From contig NC_134084.1 of the NCBI RefSeq assembly GCF_000715075.1, positions 102,776,411-102,840,410 of the forward strand: a DNA stretch of 64,000 nt, written 5' to 3'. The notes beneath the pieces were generated by a model, which saw only the letters and a list, made by a program, of their open reading frames with translations, ran no database searches and was not told the DNA's origin. Source of the stretch: Nicotiana tabacum (taxonomy: Eukaryota > Streptophyta > Magnoliopsida > Solanales > Solanaceae). The position numbers and the translations under genes were made by a program. Numbering within the stretch: the stretch's first letter is position 1; the number at the start of each line of letters is the position of its first letter. Positions 1 to 10,042 of this stretch are shown here, one piece after another.

Positions 1-761
1 CTTAGGAGAAAGATTCATCAGACTAAGATTTTGATCCTAGGAGAAGGTTCATCAGACTAGGTCATTTTTGTTTTTGGTATCTTAGGAGAAAGATTCATCA
101 GACTAAGATTTTGATCCTAGGAGAAGGTTCGTCAGACTAGGTCTCTATCTTAGGAGAAAAATTCATCGGACTAAGATTTTGATCCTAGGAGAAAGATTCA
201 TCAGACTAAGATTTTGATCCTAGGAGAAGGTTCGTCAGACTAGGTCTCTATCTTAGGAGAAAAATTCATCGGACTAAGATTTTGATCCTAGGAGAAGGTT
301 CATCAGACTAGGTCTCTATCTTAGGAGAAAGATTCATCAGACTAAGATTTTGATCCTAGGAGAAGGTTCGTCAGACTAGGTCTCTATATTTTGTTTTTTT
401 TTGGTTATCTTAGGAGAAAGATTCATCAGACTAAGATTTTGATCCTAGGAGAAGGTTCGTCAGACTAGGTCTCTATCTCAGGAGAAAAATTCATCGGACT
501 AAGATTTTGATCCTAGGAGAAGGTTCATCAGACTAGGTCATTTTGTTTTTTTGGTTATCTTAGGAGAAAGATTCATCAGACTAAGATTTTGATCCTAGGA
601 GAAGGTTCGTCAGACTAGGTCTCTATCTTAGGAGAAAAATTCATCGGACTAAGATTTTGATCCTAGGAGAAAGTTCATCAGACTAGGTCTCTATCTTAGG
701 AGAAAAATTCATCGGACTAAGATTTTGATCCTAGGAGAAAGTTCATCAGACTAGGTCATTC
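1..761. repeat. Dimeric tandem array, about 68 bp per dimer
   Basis: Two related half-units alternate. One has ATCTTAG ... CTAAGAT arms around GAGAAAGATTCATCAGA; the other has CCTAG ... CTAGG arms around GAGAAGGTTCATCAGA. T-rich inserts interrupt it near 69, 388, 540 and 760. It extends past the left edge. Confidence 0.9.
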
Positions 762-784
762 TTTTTTTTTTTCTTCAAAAACAA

Positions 785-1470
785 CTTAAGAGGAAATGCA
801 TCTCCTATGGGTAAACCTAACTTTGAGGAAGTGTGTCTCCTGTGGGTACAATAAACTTAGGAAGTGCGTCTCCTATTGGGGATAACTGTTCTTAGGAAGT
901 GCATCTCCTACTGGGTGAAACTAAACTTTAGGAAGTGCGTCTCCTATGGTGAAACTCGCTTAGGAAGTGCGTCTCCTATTGGTGAAACTTGCTTTAGGAC
1001 GTGCGTCTCCTATTGGGTGCAATAAACTTAGGAAGTGTGTCTCCTATTGGTAGAACTGAACTTAGGAAGTGCGTCTCCTATGGGTGAAATGAACTTAGGA
1101 AGTACGTCTCCTATGGTGAAACTCGCTTAGGAAGTGCGTCTCCTATTGGTGAAACTTGCTTTAGGAAGTGCGTCTCCTATGGTGAAACTGAACTTTAGGA
1201 AGTGCGTCTCCTATGGTGAAACTGACTTAGGAAGTGCGTCTCCTATTGGTAAAACTGAAACTTAGGAAGTGCGTCTCCTATGGTGAAACATATAAACTTT
1301 AGGAAGTGCGTCTCCTATGGGTAGAACTGAACTTAGGAAGTGCGTCTCCTATGGTAAAACTGAACTTAGGAGGAAATACATCTCCTATGGGTGAAACTGA
1401 AACAAACCTAGGAGGAAATGCATCTCCTATGGGTAAAACTAAAACTTAGGAGGAAATGCATCTCCTATGG
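785..1470. repeat. Tandem array, about 30-36 bp unit, about 20 copies
   Basis: The monomer is TTAGGAAGTGCGTCTCCTAT followed by a variable GGTGAAACTGAAC linker. TAGGA and TCCTA flank an 8-nt loop. In a longer variant near both ends (TAGGAGGAAATGCATCTCCT) the arms extend to TAGGAG/CTCCTA. Confidence 0.9.
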
Positions 1471-1475
1471 GTAAG

Positions 1476-1716
1476 ACGTGGAATGTATGCCTCTATTATC
1501 TGGGCGGGCTCCCAATTTCAACACTTGAAATAAAAAGACTGAATGTATGCCTCTGTTATCTGGGCGGGCTCCCAATTTCAACACTTAAAATAAAAGACTG
1601 AATGTATGCCTCTATTATCTGGGCGGGCTCCCAATTTCAACACTTAAAAATAAAAAGACTGAATTTATGCCTCTGTTATCTGGGCGGGCTCCCAATTTCA
1701 ACACTTAAAAGTAAAG
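1476..1716. repeat. Tandem repeat, about 60 bp, 4 copies
   Basis: Copies begin with GACTGAATGTATGCCTCT and contain TATCTGGGCGGGCTCCCAAT, where TGGG and CCCA can pair. The last copy runs into the 30-bp array. Confidence 0.9.
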
Positions 1717-1726
1717 ACTGAAACCA

Positions 1727-3717
1727 ACATATCCTATTTGAGGGCGGATGAACCCAACATATCCTATTTGAGGGCGGATGAACCCAACAGATCCTATTTG
1801 AGGGCGGATGAACCCAACAGATCCTATTTGAGGGCGGATTAACCCAACATATCCTATTTGAGGGCGGATTAACCCAACAGATCCTATTTGAGGGCGGATG
1901 AACCCGACAGATCCTATTTGAGGGCGGATGAACCCGACAGATCCTATTTGAGGGCGGATGAACCCGACAGATCCTATTTGAGGGCGGATTAACCCAACAG
2001 ATCCTATTTGAGGGCGGATGAACCCAACAGATCCTATTTGAGGGCGGATGAACCCGACAGATCCTATTTGAGGGCGGATTAACCCGACAGATCCTATTTG
2101 AGGGCGGATGAACCCGACAGATCCTATTTGAGGGCGGATGAACCCAACATATCCTATTTGAGGGCGGATGAACCCAACAGATCCTATTTGAGGGCGGATG
2201 AACCCGACAGATCCTATTTGAGGGCGGATGAACCCAACAGATCCTATTTGAGGGCGGATGAACCCGACAGATCCTATTTGAGGGCGGATTAACCCGACAG
2301 ATCCTATTTGAGGGCGGATGAACCCGACAGATCCTATTTGAGGGCGGATTAACCCGACAGATCCTATTTGAGGGCGGATGAACCCAACAGATCCTATTTG
2401 AGGGCGGATGAACCCCGACAGATCCTATTTGAGGGCGGATGAACCCGACAGATCCTATTTGAGGGCGGATGAACCCGACAGATCCTATTTGAGGGCGGAT
2501 TAACCCAACAGATCCTATTTGAGGGCGGATGAACCCAACAGATCCTATTTGAGGGCGGATTAACCCAACATATCCTATTTGAGGGCGGATTAACCCAACA
2601 GATCCTATTTGAGGGCGGATGAACCCAACATATCCTATTTGAGGGCGGATGAACCCGACATATCCTATTTGAGGGCGGATGAACCCGACATATCCTATTT
2701 GAGGGCGGATGAACCCAACATATCCTATTTGAGGGCGGATGAACCCAACATATCCTATTTGAGGGCGGATGAACCCGACATATCCTATTTGAGGGCGGAT
2801 GAACCCGACATATCCTATTTGAGGGCGGATGAACCCGACATATCCTATTTGAGGGCGGATGAACCCAACATATCCTATTTGAGGGCGGATGAACCCAACA
2901 TATCCTATTTGAGGGCGGATGAACCCAAACATATCCTATTTGAGGGCGGATGAACCCGACAGATCCTATTTGAGGGCGGATTAACCCGACATATCCTATT
3001 TGAGGGCGGATGAACCCGACATATCCTATTTGAGGGCGGATGAACCCAACATATCCTATTTGAGGGCGGATGAACCCAACAGATCCTATTTGAGGGCGGA
3101 TGAACCCAACATATCCTATTTGAGGGCGGATTAACCCGACATATCCTATTTGATGGCGGATGAACCCAACAGATCCTATTTGAGGGCGGATGAACCCAAC
3201 ATATCCTATTTGAGGGCGGATTAACCCAACATATCCTATTTGAGGGTGGATGAACCCAACAGATCCTATTTGAGGGCGGATGAACCCGACAGATCCTATT
3301 TGAGGGCGGATTAACCCGACATATCCTATTTGAGGGCGGATGAACCCGACATATCCTGTTTGAGGGCGGATGAACCCGACATATCCTATTTGAGGGCGGA
3401 TGAACCCAACATATCCTATTTGAGGGCGGATGAACCCAACAGATCCTATTTGAGGGCGGATGAACCCAACATATCCTATTTGAGGGCGGATGAACCCGAC
3501 ATATCCTATTTGAGGGCGGATGAACCCAACAGATCCTATTTGAGGGCGGATGAACCCAACATATCCTATTTGAGGGCGGATTAACCCAACATATCCTATT
3601 TGAGGGCGGATGAACCCAACAGATCCTATTTGAGGGCGGATTAACCCAACAGATCCTATTTGAGGGCGGATTAACCCAACAGATCCTATTTGAGGGCGGA
3701 TTAACCCAACAGATCCT
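1727..3717. repeat. 30-bp tandem array, about 66 copies
   Basis: The unit is AACCCAACAGATCCTATTTG plus AGGGCGGATG (plus strand). Copies differ mainly at three positions: AACCCAAC or AACCCGAC, CAGATCC or CATATCC, and GGATGAA or GGATTAA. CAG dominates to about 2600 and CAT from about 2610 to 3600, so variants are spread in blocks. Single-base insertions occur near 2415 and 2926. Because 30 is divisible by three, long frames stay open on both strands (for example 1676-2932 minus); these are not genes. Confidence 0.97.
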
Positions 3718-5208
3718 TAAGACTTGAAATGTCTTACCTCGAATACTTGCTGGGGATTGGGATGAATTTTCCCCTTTTTTTTCATTATTATCTTTTTTAT
3801 TCTTCTTCTTTTTTTTTTATTATTCTCTTTTTTTCTTTTTTGTTTTTGCATAGCTTCTTCCTTCGAAGACTACCTCCCTTGATTTACTTACCTGTTGGGG
3901 GTAAAATGTTATCAGCTGAGGGTACCTGACTTCCAGAAAATTTTCTAAATGAAAGGAAAATTTTCTGCCCCAGTTTGATAATATCCCTTGTGGCATGCGT
4001 TTCTGCATCAATGCCATTTCCTTTACCTGTTTCAAATCAAACAAAATTTGTTAGTTTAAAACATGGTGGTTGGCTGTGATACTCCTACTGGGATGACTTT
4101 CCCTTTCTCCTTCCTTTCTCTGTGCTCCACAACTTGTTGGGGATGATATTGTGTGCTGGGGATAATCCCTTCCTGCTGGGGATATCCCTCTTCTTTTGTG
4201 GCATAGCTCGGAAACTGGTATTTTCCCGACCTTTTAGTCTAGTATGGATTTCGCCCAATCATGCTCACTGCTCTCCTTGCTCTGTTCATGGGCCTTGGCC
4301 TTTGAGGTTTATAACCTTGGTTTTGGCAAGGATATCTCTCTTGACGCTCGTCAATCCTTCTGTCAATTCCCTTTGCTGGGGATATCTTTTTGACACTGGC
4401 CTCGCGCTTGTTCCTTGCTGACTATACCATTTGGATATACTAGTCAGATCTCATCTTGGAAAGATGATGGAATATTTTGAAGTCATTTCATACTTGTTCT
4501 GAAAAACCGGACAGACTCTATTGGGGAAATTTTTTATGAAAGGAGAAAGATAACAGAAACAAAATAAAAGACAAAGGAAACGATGACTCTTTTACAAAAG
4601 AAACCATAAATAAAACCCTATCAAATGCAGATACTGACTCTAATGGCCATGACATGCATATGGGGCCTATCCTCTGCCGTCAATCATCTTTTAAGATATT
4701 CCATTGGTGATTCCCCCTCTGATTCTCAATCTTATTCGACTTGTAGTGCCCGAAGGGTTTTCACTATCAAGTCTCTCTCATTTTGGTTTTCTCTCAGCTT
4801 TCATCGCCTTATGGTGCCTGTGAAGGTTTTCACCGATAAGACTCTCTCATTTGTATCACTTTCCAGCTGGGGATTTGGAGTGTCGCCGGTATGACTCTTT
4901 CTGCTGGAGATTAGAGTCCTTTCTGCTGTGGAACAGAATGTTATGTTCGCCGGTAAGACTCTTCATTTGTCTGACTTGGCATCTTTTGAAGACTGGTCAG
5001 AAGGTCTTTCTTTGGACCGTAATGTGGGTTTTGGATAAGGCTAGAAAGAAAGGGTATAAAAGGCTCAAAAATGCATTAATTTTGGGTTATTAGTTACAAC
5101 CTTCGGAATTAGATTTATTCACAATAAACGCAACATTTGCCCCAGTTTCTTGCTTGGGGATATTTTAATTGATTTTTTCATTTTTCAAAACTATGACCGA
5201 GCCGTGAA
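3718..5208 (-). other. 3'-UTR-like module of the minus-strand Ogre
   Basis: On the minus strand this holds the AACTGGGGCAAATG tract (about 5150), a GTGAAAACC repeat block (4900-4640) matching 48172-48360 of the plus-strand Ogre, several CTGCTGGGGAT repeats (plus strand, 4105-4390) and AACTGGGGCAGAAAATTTT (about 3970), similar to 49317. No gene is seen. Confidence 0.65.
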
Positions 5209-5251
5209 GCGCCTGCGTATCCTCTTTGAGGAATCAGGTCAAACGTAGTTC
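5209..5251 (-). other. Structured junction motif, copy 6 (minus)
   Basis: Minus strand starts GAACTACG and has the inner hairpin TCCTC-AAA-GAGGA; the outer 3' arm is CGCAG, giving one mismatch. It corresponds to the post-integrase copy at 47893 of the plus-strand Ogre. Confidence 0.7.
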
Positions 5252-6611
5252 CCAATTCTTCTTTTTCATTTGACTTTCCCTTTTTTGCTTTTTGTTATCA
5301 TTTTTCTTTTCTCTTTTTCTTTTCTCATTTTCTTTTGTCGTTTTTTTTTTTCTTTCATTCTTCTTTTCCTATTTTGTTGTTTTCTTTTCTTTCTTTTCTC
5401 TTACCCGCCATGCTTGCGTATTTTATTCGTCGCTACTAACTCCGAACGAGGGGTATGAAAGAAAATAAATAAGGCTCAAAAGGGGTAACGAAGGATAAAG
5501 TGTTTGGGTAGCAGAACAAAATGTCTTCGTCATTCCAGTCTTCAAAACATGCCAAGTGCAAACAACACACTTTAAATTTGTAGTCTCTTCTGATGGTGCT
5601 GGACTTGACATTTATGTTAAACATTTTATTTTTCCTTTGTCATTTCTAAGCACCGTTGGGCGACACTCTCATTATCATGACCGACCCTCATGCCAATTTG
5701 GCGAACCTTGCTTTTAACGGTTTTCTTTGTGCTTAACTTGCCCCAGTTCCACATTACTCGGGCTCTGAATAATCTCAAACCGTCCTTATTTTCTTTAAAT
5801 GGTCGGATCGCCTTTCCAGGGTTTTATGATTAACTTTAAAGACTAGGCCCAAAGTGTGTGCGCATGTCATGTTCCTAGAATCGGCATCGAATGAAATGAT
5901 AAAAGGACTAAACAAAAGACGACTGTAACTAACAAAAGACCGACTTTGTATTAGACTACCGGCGAAATGGTTTGAATAATAAAACAAACAAAACAACCAG
6001 AATAAAATCCTAACACAAACTGGACAAAATTTAAACAAACTGCTATGACAAAAATGGAAAAATAAGAAGGTTTGACACATGACAAAATCCCAATTACAAC
6101 CTTAATAATCCGAACAACAGAAATGACCACAAAATAAGCCACCACAAGCTTCTCTCTTGCTGACCAAGGAACGGAGCGTCCTCCCACTTTATCAAAACTG
6201 GCATCTTAGCCACTGAGCTTTGCATTAGTATTGTGAAGACCATTGCCAGCTTCAATATCAGCAACCTCCGTCAACAAGTTTCCAATAGGATTCAAGTGCT
6301 TCTGTTATTAGGCCTGCTCCCCGCAGATTGTATATCATGAGGTTCAAGCAAAGGATTCTGGGCGTCATTGTCCGGATTACCACAAACCAACCACCTTAAC
6401 TTATTTGCAAAACAAACAGGTTAGAATGGACTCAGTCGGTCCTTATTATTGACGATATCTTTTCTTTTTTTTTTTTCTTTTTTTTCATTCCTTTTTTCAT
6501 TCTTTTTTCTTTTCATTTTTTCATTTTTTCATTTCGTTTTTTTTTTCATTCTTTTTTTTCATTCTTTTTTCTTTTCATTTTTTCATTTTTCATTGTGGTC
6601 GAATCTTATGG
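5252..6611 (-). other. Remnant of the coding interval, no intact ORF
   Basis: This 1.36-kb stretch occupies the place where gag, pro and pol lie in the related element. Its transcript-5' end resembles the sequence just before the gag start there (AAGGTGGTTGGTT). No retroviral motif (protease, YxDD, integrase) is recognisable on the minus strand; small frames at 5775-6187 have no known domain. T-rich runs lie at 5270-5400 and 6459-6600. Confidence 0.55.
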
Positions 6612-6660
6612 AGATTGCCTACGTATCATGACCCCGCATGAATCAGACCTTGCGTAGTTC
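6612..6660 (-). other. Structured junction motif, copy 5 (minus)
   Basis: Minus strand keeps the outer arms CTACG/CGTAG, but the inner hairpin is TCATG-CGGGGT-CATGA, different from the CTCAC/GTGAG copies and still fully paired. By position and sequence it corresponds to the ORF1-gag spacer copy at 40052. Confidence 0.75.
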
Positions 6661-7095
6661 GGACCAATAAAAGATAAACAACACTAAACACACATTTTTT
6701 TTTAAAAATTTAAAACAAACTGGGTTTCAAGGATTTAAAGATTACCCACCAGCTTGAAAATTAAACAACCCGGATGTTCCAATCAAAAGATTGGTAGACT
6801 TAAAACAAAATTCCAGCTCCCTTTCTCTGTTCGAAAAATGCAACCAAATGGTTATTTTTTGCAAATGTGGCCCCTTCCAATTTTCTCATGAATTTTGAGG
6901 TCGGGGAGGATTATTTTGACACTTTGAAACTTGTCAATTCTTTTACGAAAATAACCTTTCGACAACTGAAAGATACTCTAAGGCTATTTCGGCAAGAACG
7001 GTTTAAGACGCGGCCGAAGCTGGCTCGGCTTATTATGACAAAAGACGGTATTCACATGACCGCTGACTCTTTGATTTTTTTTTCTTTTAAAAATT

Positions 7096-7500
7096 ACAAT
7101 AAAAGACTTGGCGTTGTAAACACGGCCCTTCAGCGCCTCGGGGACGAAGATTTATAAGGCTGTGTGGGTCCATATCTCAAAATGACCCAAAGGTGGCTGT
7201 TTATGCCAAGTCAGCCTTCCGGCGTCCCTTTCGGGAACATTCGGCCCTTTTTATGACAAAACAGCATCACCTGACTTATTTATAACTCTTTTTTTATCGT
7301 TTTTCAAATGAGAAAAGTCAATATTGCAAACACGGCCTTTCAACGTCTCGGGGACGAAGATTTTTAGGCTGTGGGGGTCAACTGGACCAAGTCTCAAAAA
7401 TGACCCAAAAGTGGCTGTTTATGCAAAGTCAGCCTTCCGGCGTCCCTTTCGGGAACATTCGGCTATGTCTTGATAAAACAGCGTCACCTGACTTTCTTTA
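7096..7500 (-). repeat. Duplicated leader block, two copies
   Basis: Two copies, at about 7110-7250 and 7325-7465, share CTCGGGGACGAAGATTT, AAATGACCC, GTGGCTGTTTATG and CAGCCTTCCGGCGTCCC. The same block occurs once, diverged, at 37600-37760 just before ORF1 of the plus-strand Ogre element (GGGCGCCGGAAGGCCG), so it marks the end of the leader. Confidence 0.75.
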
Positions 7501-7644
7501 TGACAAAATTAAAATTTGACATATATTTTTTATTTATTTGTTTTTTGGCTATTTTAGCAAAAGGTGGGTTGGACATCACCCGACTTATTTATGACAAGAT
7601 TAAAATTTTTGATTTTTAGCTATTTTAGCAAAAGGTGGGGTTGG

Positions 7645-7702
7645 ACCCGATGAGGGTTGCCTACGTATCTCACATCCGGTGAGAATCAAACCCGCGTAGT
7701 TC
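7645..7702 (-). other. Structured junction motif, copy 4 (minus)
   Basis: Outer arms CTACG/CGTAG and inner arms CTCAC/GTGAG. It is the last unit of the roughly 230-bp repeat in transcript order. Confidence 0.75.
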
Positions 7703-7875
7703 GGGCAAATAAGCTATTTTTGAGAAGACCCTTTTCCATCTCTATTTTTTTTTATTATTATTATTCTTTTTTCACAACAATCACATAGACTATTATTTTT
7801 TCATTCATAACAAACAAACAAATTAACGAAAAACATAAGACATTCCTTCTTTTTTTTTTTAGAAGGTGGGGTTGG

Positions 7876-7933
7876 ACCCGACGAGGGTTGCCTACGTATC
7901 TCACATCCGGTGAGAATCAAACCCGCGTAGTTC
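7876..7933 (-). other. Structured junction motif, copy 3 (minus)
   Basis: Same arms as the neighbouring copies; downstream the plus strand reads CCCGACGAGGG instead of CCCGATGAGGG. It is part of the roughly 230-bp tandem repeat. Confidence 0.75.
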
Positions 7934-8100
7934 GGTCGAATAAACTATTTTTGAGAGGACCCTTTTCCATTTTCTATATTTTTTTTGTTTTTATTATTTT
8001 TCCCACAACAATCAAATAGACTATTATTTTTCATTCATAACAAACAAACAAATTGACGAAAAATATAAAACATTCCTTCTTTTTGAGAAGGTGGGATTGG

Positions 8101-8158
8101 ACCCGATGAGGGTTGCCTACGTATCTCACATCCGGTGAGAATCAAACCCGCGTAGTTC
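8101..8158 (-). other. Structured junction motif, copy 2 (minus)
   Basis: Same as the copy at 8341-8399: outer arms CTACG/CGTAG, inner arms CTCAC/GTGAG with loop CGGAT. It is part of the roughly 230-bp tandem repeat. Confidence 0.75.
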
Positions 8159-8340
8159 GGTTGAATAAACTATTTTTGAGAGGACCCTTTTCCATTTTCT
8201 ATATTTTTTTTCTTTTTATTATTTTTCCCACAACAATCAAATAGACTATTATTTTTCATTCATAACAAACAAACAAATTAACGAAAAACATAAAACATTC
8301 ATTCTTCTTCTTTTTTTTTTTTTTTGAGAAGGTGGGGTTG

Positions 8341-8399
8341 GACCCGATGAGGGTTGCCTACGTATCTCACATCCGGTGAGAATCAAACCCGCGTAGTTC
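8341..8399 (-). other. Structured junction motif, copy 1 (minus)
   Basis: Minus strand reads GAACTACGCGGGTTTGATT, then CTCAC-CGGAT-GTGAG, then ATACGTAGGCA. The outer arms CTACG/CGTAG and the inner arms CTCAC/GTGAG are complementary. Confidence 0.75.
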
Positions 8400-9156
8400 G
8401 GGCAAAAGAACTACTTTAGAAGAAGAAAGGAAGCATTTTTTTTTTGATTGATTTTCTTTTTAAAAGAAACACTTCTAAGATATATTTTTGAATTTCATTT
8501 GCTCTTTTTTTTTATTCTAAAGAAGAAGAAGAAAATATTTTTTGGAGTTTTACCTTTAATAAAAGAAATGCTTCTAAAATGTTTTTTTTTTTAATTTTGA
8601 ATTTTCTTTTCAATTTTGAAAAAAGAATCAAACTATTTTCGGATTTGTTTTTATTTTATTTTTTATATTATATTATTTTTTGAAAACAATTAGAAAGACT
8701 TCCTAAAGAAGTCAATAATGGAGAAAATATTTTTTGGATTATTTTAATTTAAGCATTTTCATAAACAAATAAATAAACATATTTTTTTTAAAAAAAACAA
8801 GACCCTTTTTTTTTACTTTTATTTTTATGGCAAGACAAACTATTTTTTTTTGAAAAACAAAACAAAACAATGATGATTTTTTTTCTACTTTTCCTTTGTT
8901 GTTAATAAAACTAACTAATAAGACACATATTTTCTTATTTTCTCAAAATTCGGCATAGTTTCGACACTACTTGGACATTTGTTTTTTTTTTCTAACAATA
9001 AGTAATCACATTTATACATTGTTATTTTTTCCTCTTTTCCACTATTTCTAACTTGTGGATGATGATGAAACATACAAAATCTTTTTTTTTGAATTTTCAA
9101 CGTTTTTTATATATTTTATTTTTTATATTTATTATATTTTCAAAAATGTGGCATAG

Positions 9157-9362
9157 GGGACATAGCGATTTCCAAGACTTCTTGGATTCCGCAAATGCTC
9201 CTCATGCGCTTTTCCCAACATATGAAGCGTGGGGGACATATGAGAATTCCAAGACTTCTTGGATTCCACAAATGTTCCCCATGTGCTTTCCCAAAAAGCA
9301 AGCGAGGGGGACATAGGGAATTCCAAGGCTTCTTGAATTCCACAATGTTCCCCATGTCCTTA
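9157..9362. repeat. Tandem repeat, about 78 bp, nearly 3 copies
   Basis: Copies begin with GGGGACATA and contain TTCCAAGACTTCTTGGATTC, a perfect hairpin (TCCAAG, loop ACTT, CTTGGA) in the first two copies and a weaker one in the third. The period is a multiple of three, so several frames stay open on both strands without being genes. Confidence 0.85.
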
Positions 9363-10020
9363 ATTAACATAATGGCATGCTTATCAAAAATAGTGCAACT
9401 TTCTTATTTAACGTGATCAGCATGATAAGGAGTGTCATTTGTCCGCAAATATCATTGGTCCGCCAAATGACCCATTCACCCTTGCATAAATACAACATGT
9501 AGCACATAGGATGTCAAAGATGGTCTATTATTTTCAGGTTGCTTGTCCTAGACGGACCCAACCCCTGTGTTGAGTCCCCTAAGTCAAATGCACATGATGC
9601 AAATAAACGTTCCTACTAGGGATCCGGCATGTGGCTTTGTTATACTAAGTTCATAACCTGGGTATTTGTTCTAGACCTGGCTTACCCGAGCGGACAGCTC
9701 GAGCCGAGGGGGGCAGCGTACCGGAAATACAGAAGCTTCACCGGCTTAGCAACTTGTCCGAACCTCGTTCTAAATTGGGATTTGACACTATACAGAAAAG
9801 AAGTCGTACGAAGTACACCCTTCTTCATGATTTAGAAGACTCAGAAAGGATATGGGTTTCAGCACAGTTTATATACAGTTCAAATAATATCAAAGCGGTA
9901 AAAGCAGCATTTAACACATTAGGCTCAAACATGTAAAAATCAGATAATAGATAAAGCCAAATAATAACAATTATTTTAAGCTCGAATTCTTAACCCTGAA
10001 CCAGTGGTTCTGGTCTCTTG

Positions 10021-10038
10021 TACCCAGCAGAGTCGCCA
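10021..10038 (-). other. Primer-binding site (tRNA-Arg type)
   Basis: Minus strand reads TGGCGACTCTGCTGGGTA four nucleotides (GCTC) after the LTR. The site in the plus-strand Ogre element has the same spacing and differs only near its 3' end. The TGGCGACTC start is complementary to a tRNA 3' end GAGTCGCCA, which fits the tRNA-Arg primer reported for Ogre elements. It fixes the element's orientation. Confidence 0.85.
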
Positions 10039-10042
10039 GAGC

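Larger units (their letters stand above)
7640..8408 (-). repeat. Tandem repeat of about 230 bp, more than 3 copies
   Basis: Equivalent points (the GAACTACG start on the minus strand) lie at 7702, 7933, 8158 and 8399, giving spacings of 231, 225 and 241 bp. Each unit has a structured motif (GGTTGGACCCGATGAGGG through GTAGTTCGG on the plus strand) followed by T-rich DNA. The copies are nearly identical in the motif and looser in the T/A-rich part. Confidence 0.9.
6867..10020 (-). other. Non-coding leader of the minus-strand Ogre-like element
   Basis: About 3 kb without a credible ORF on the minus strand. It holds, in transcript order, a region homologous to the leader of the plus-strand Ogre (10020-9520), a three-copy 78-bp repeat (9157-9362), T/A-rich DNA (8410-9130), a tandem repeat of about 230 bp carrying four structured motif copies (7640-8408) and a duplicated block (7096-7500) homologous to 37600-37760 of the other Ogre. 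The plus-strand frame 6867-7157 is an accident of this duplicated block. Confidence 0.7.

Noticed and set aside
1676..2932. 418-codon minus-strand ORF and several plus-strand ORFs in the 30-bp array
   Set aside because: The 30-bp period keeps frames open; both strands are open at once, with no start context or domain. Low-complexity artefact.
1..3717. Regular repeats resembling a CRISPR array
   Set aside because: The units are head-to-tail tandem copies without unique spacers, in a plant retrotransposon; no cas genes.
6867..7157. 96-codon plus-strand ORF
   Set aside because: Located in the duplicated leader block, and the second copy of the block does not keep the frame.
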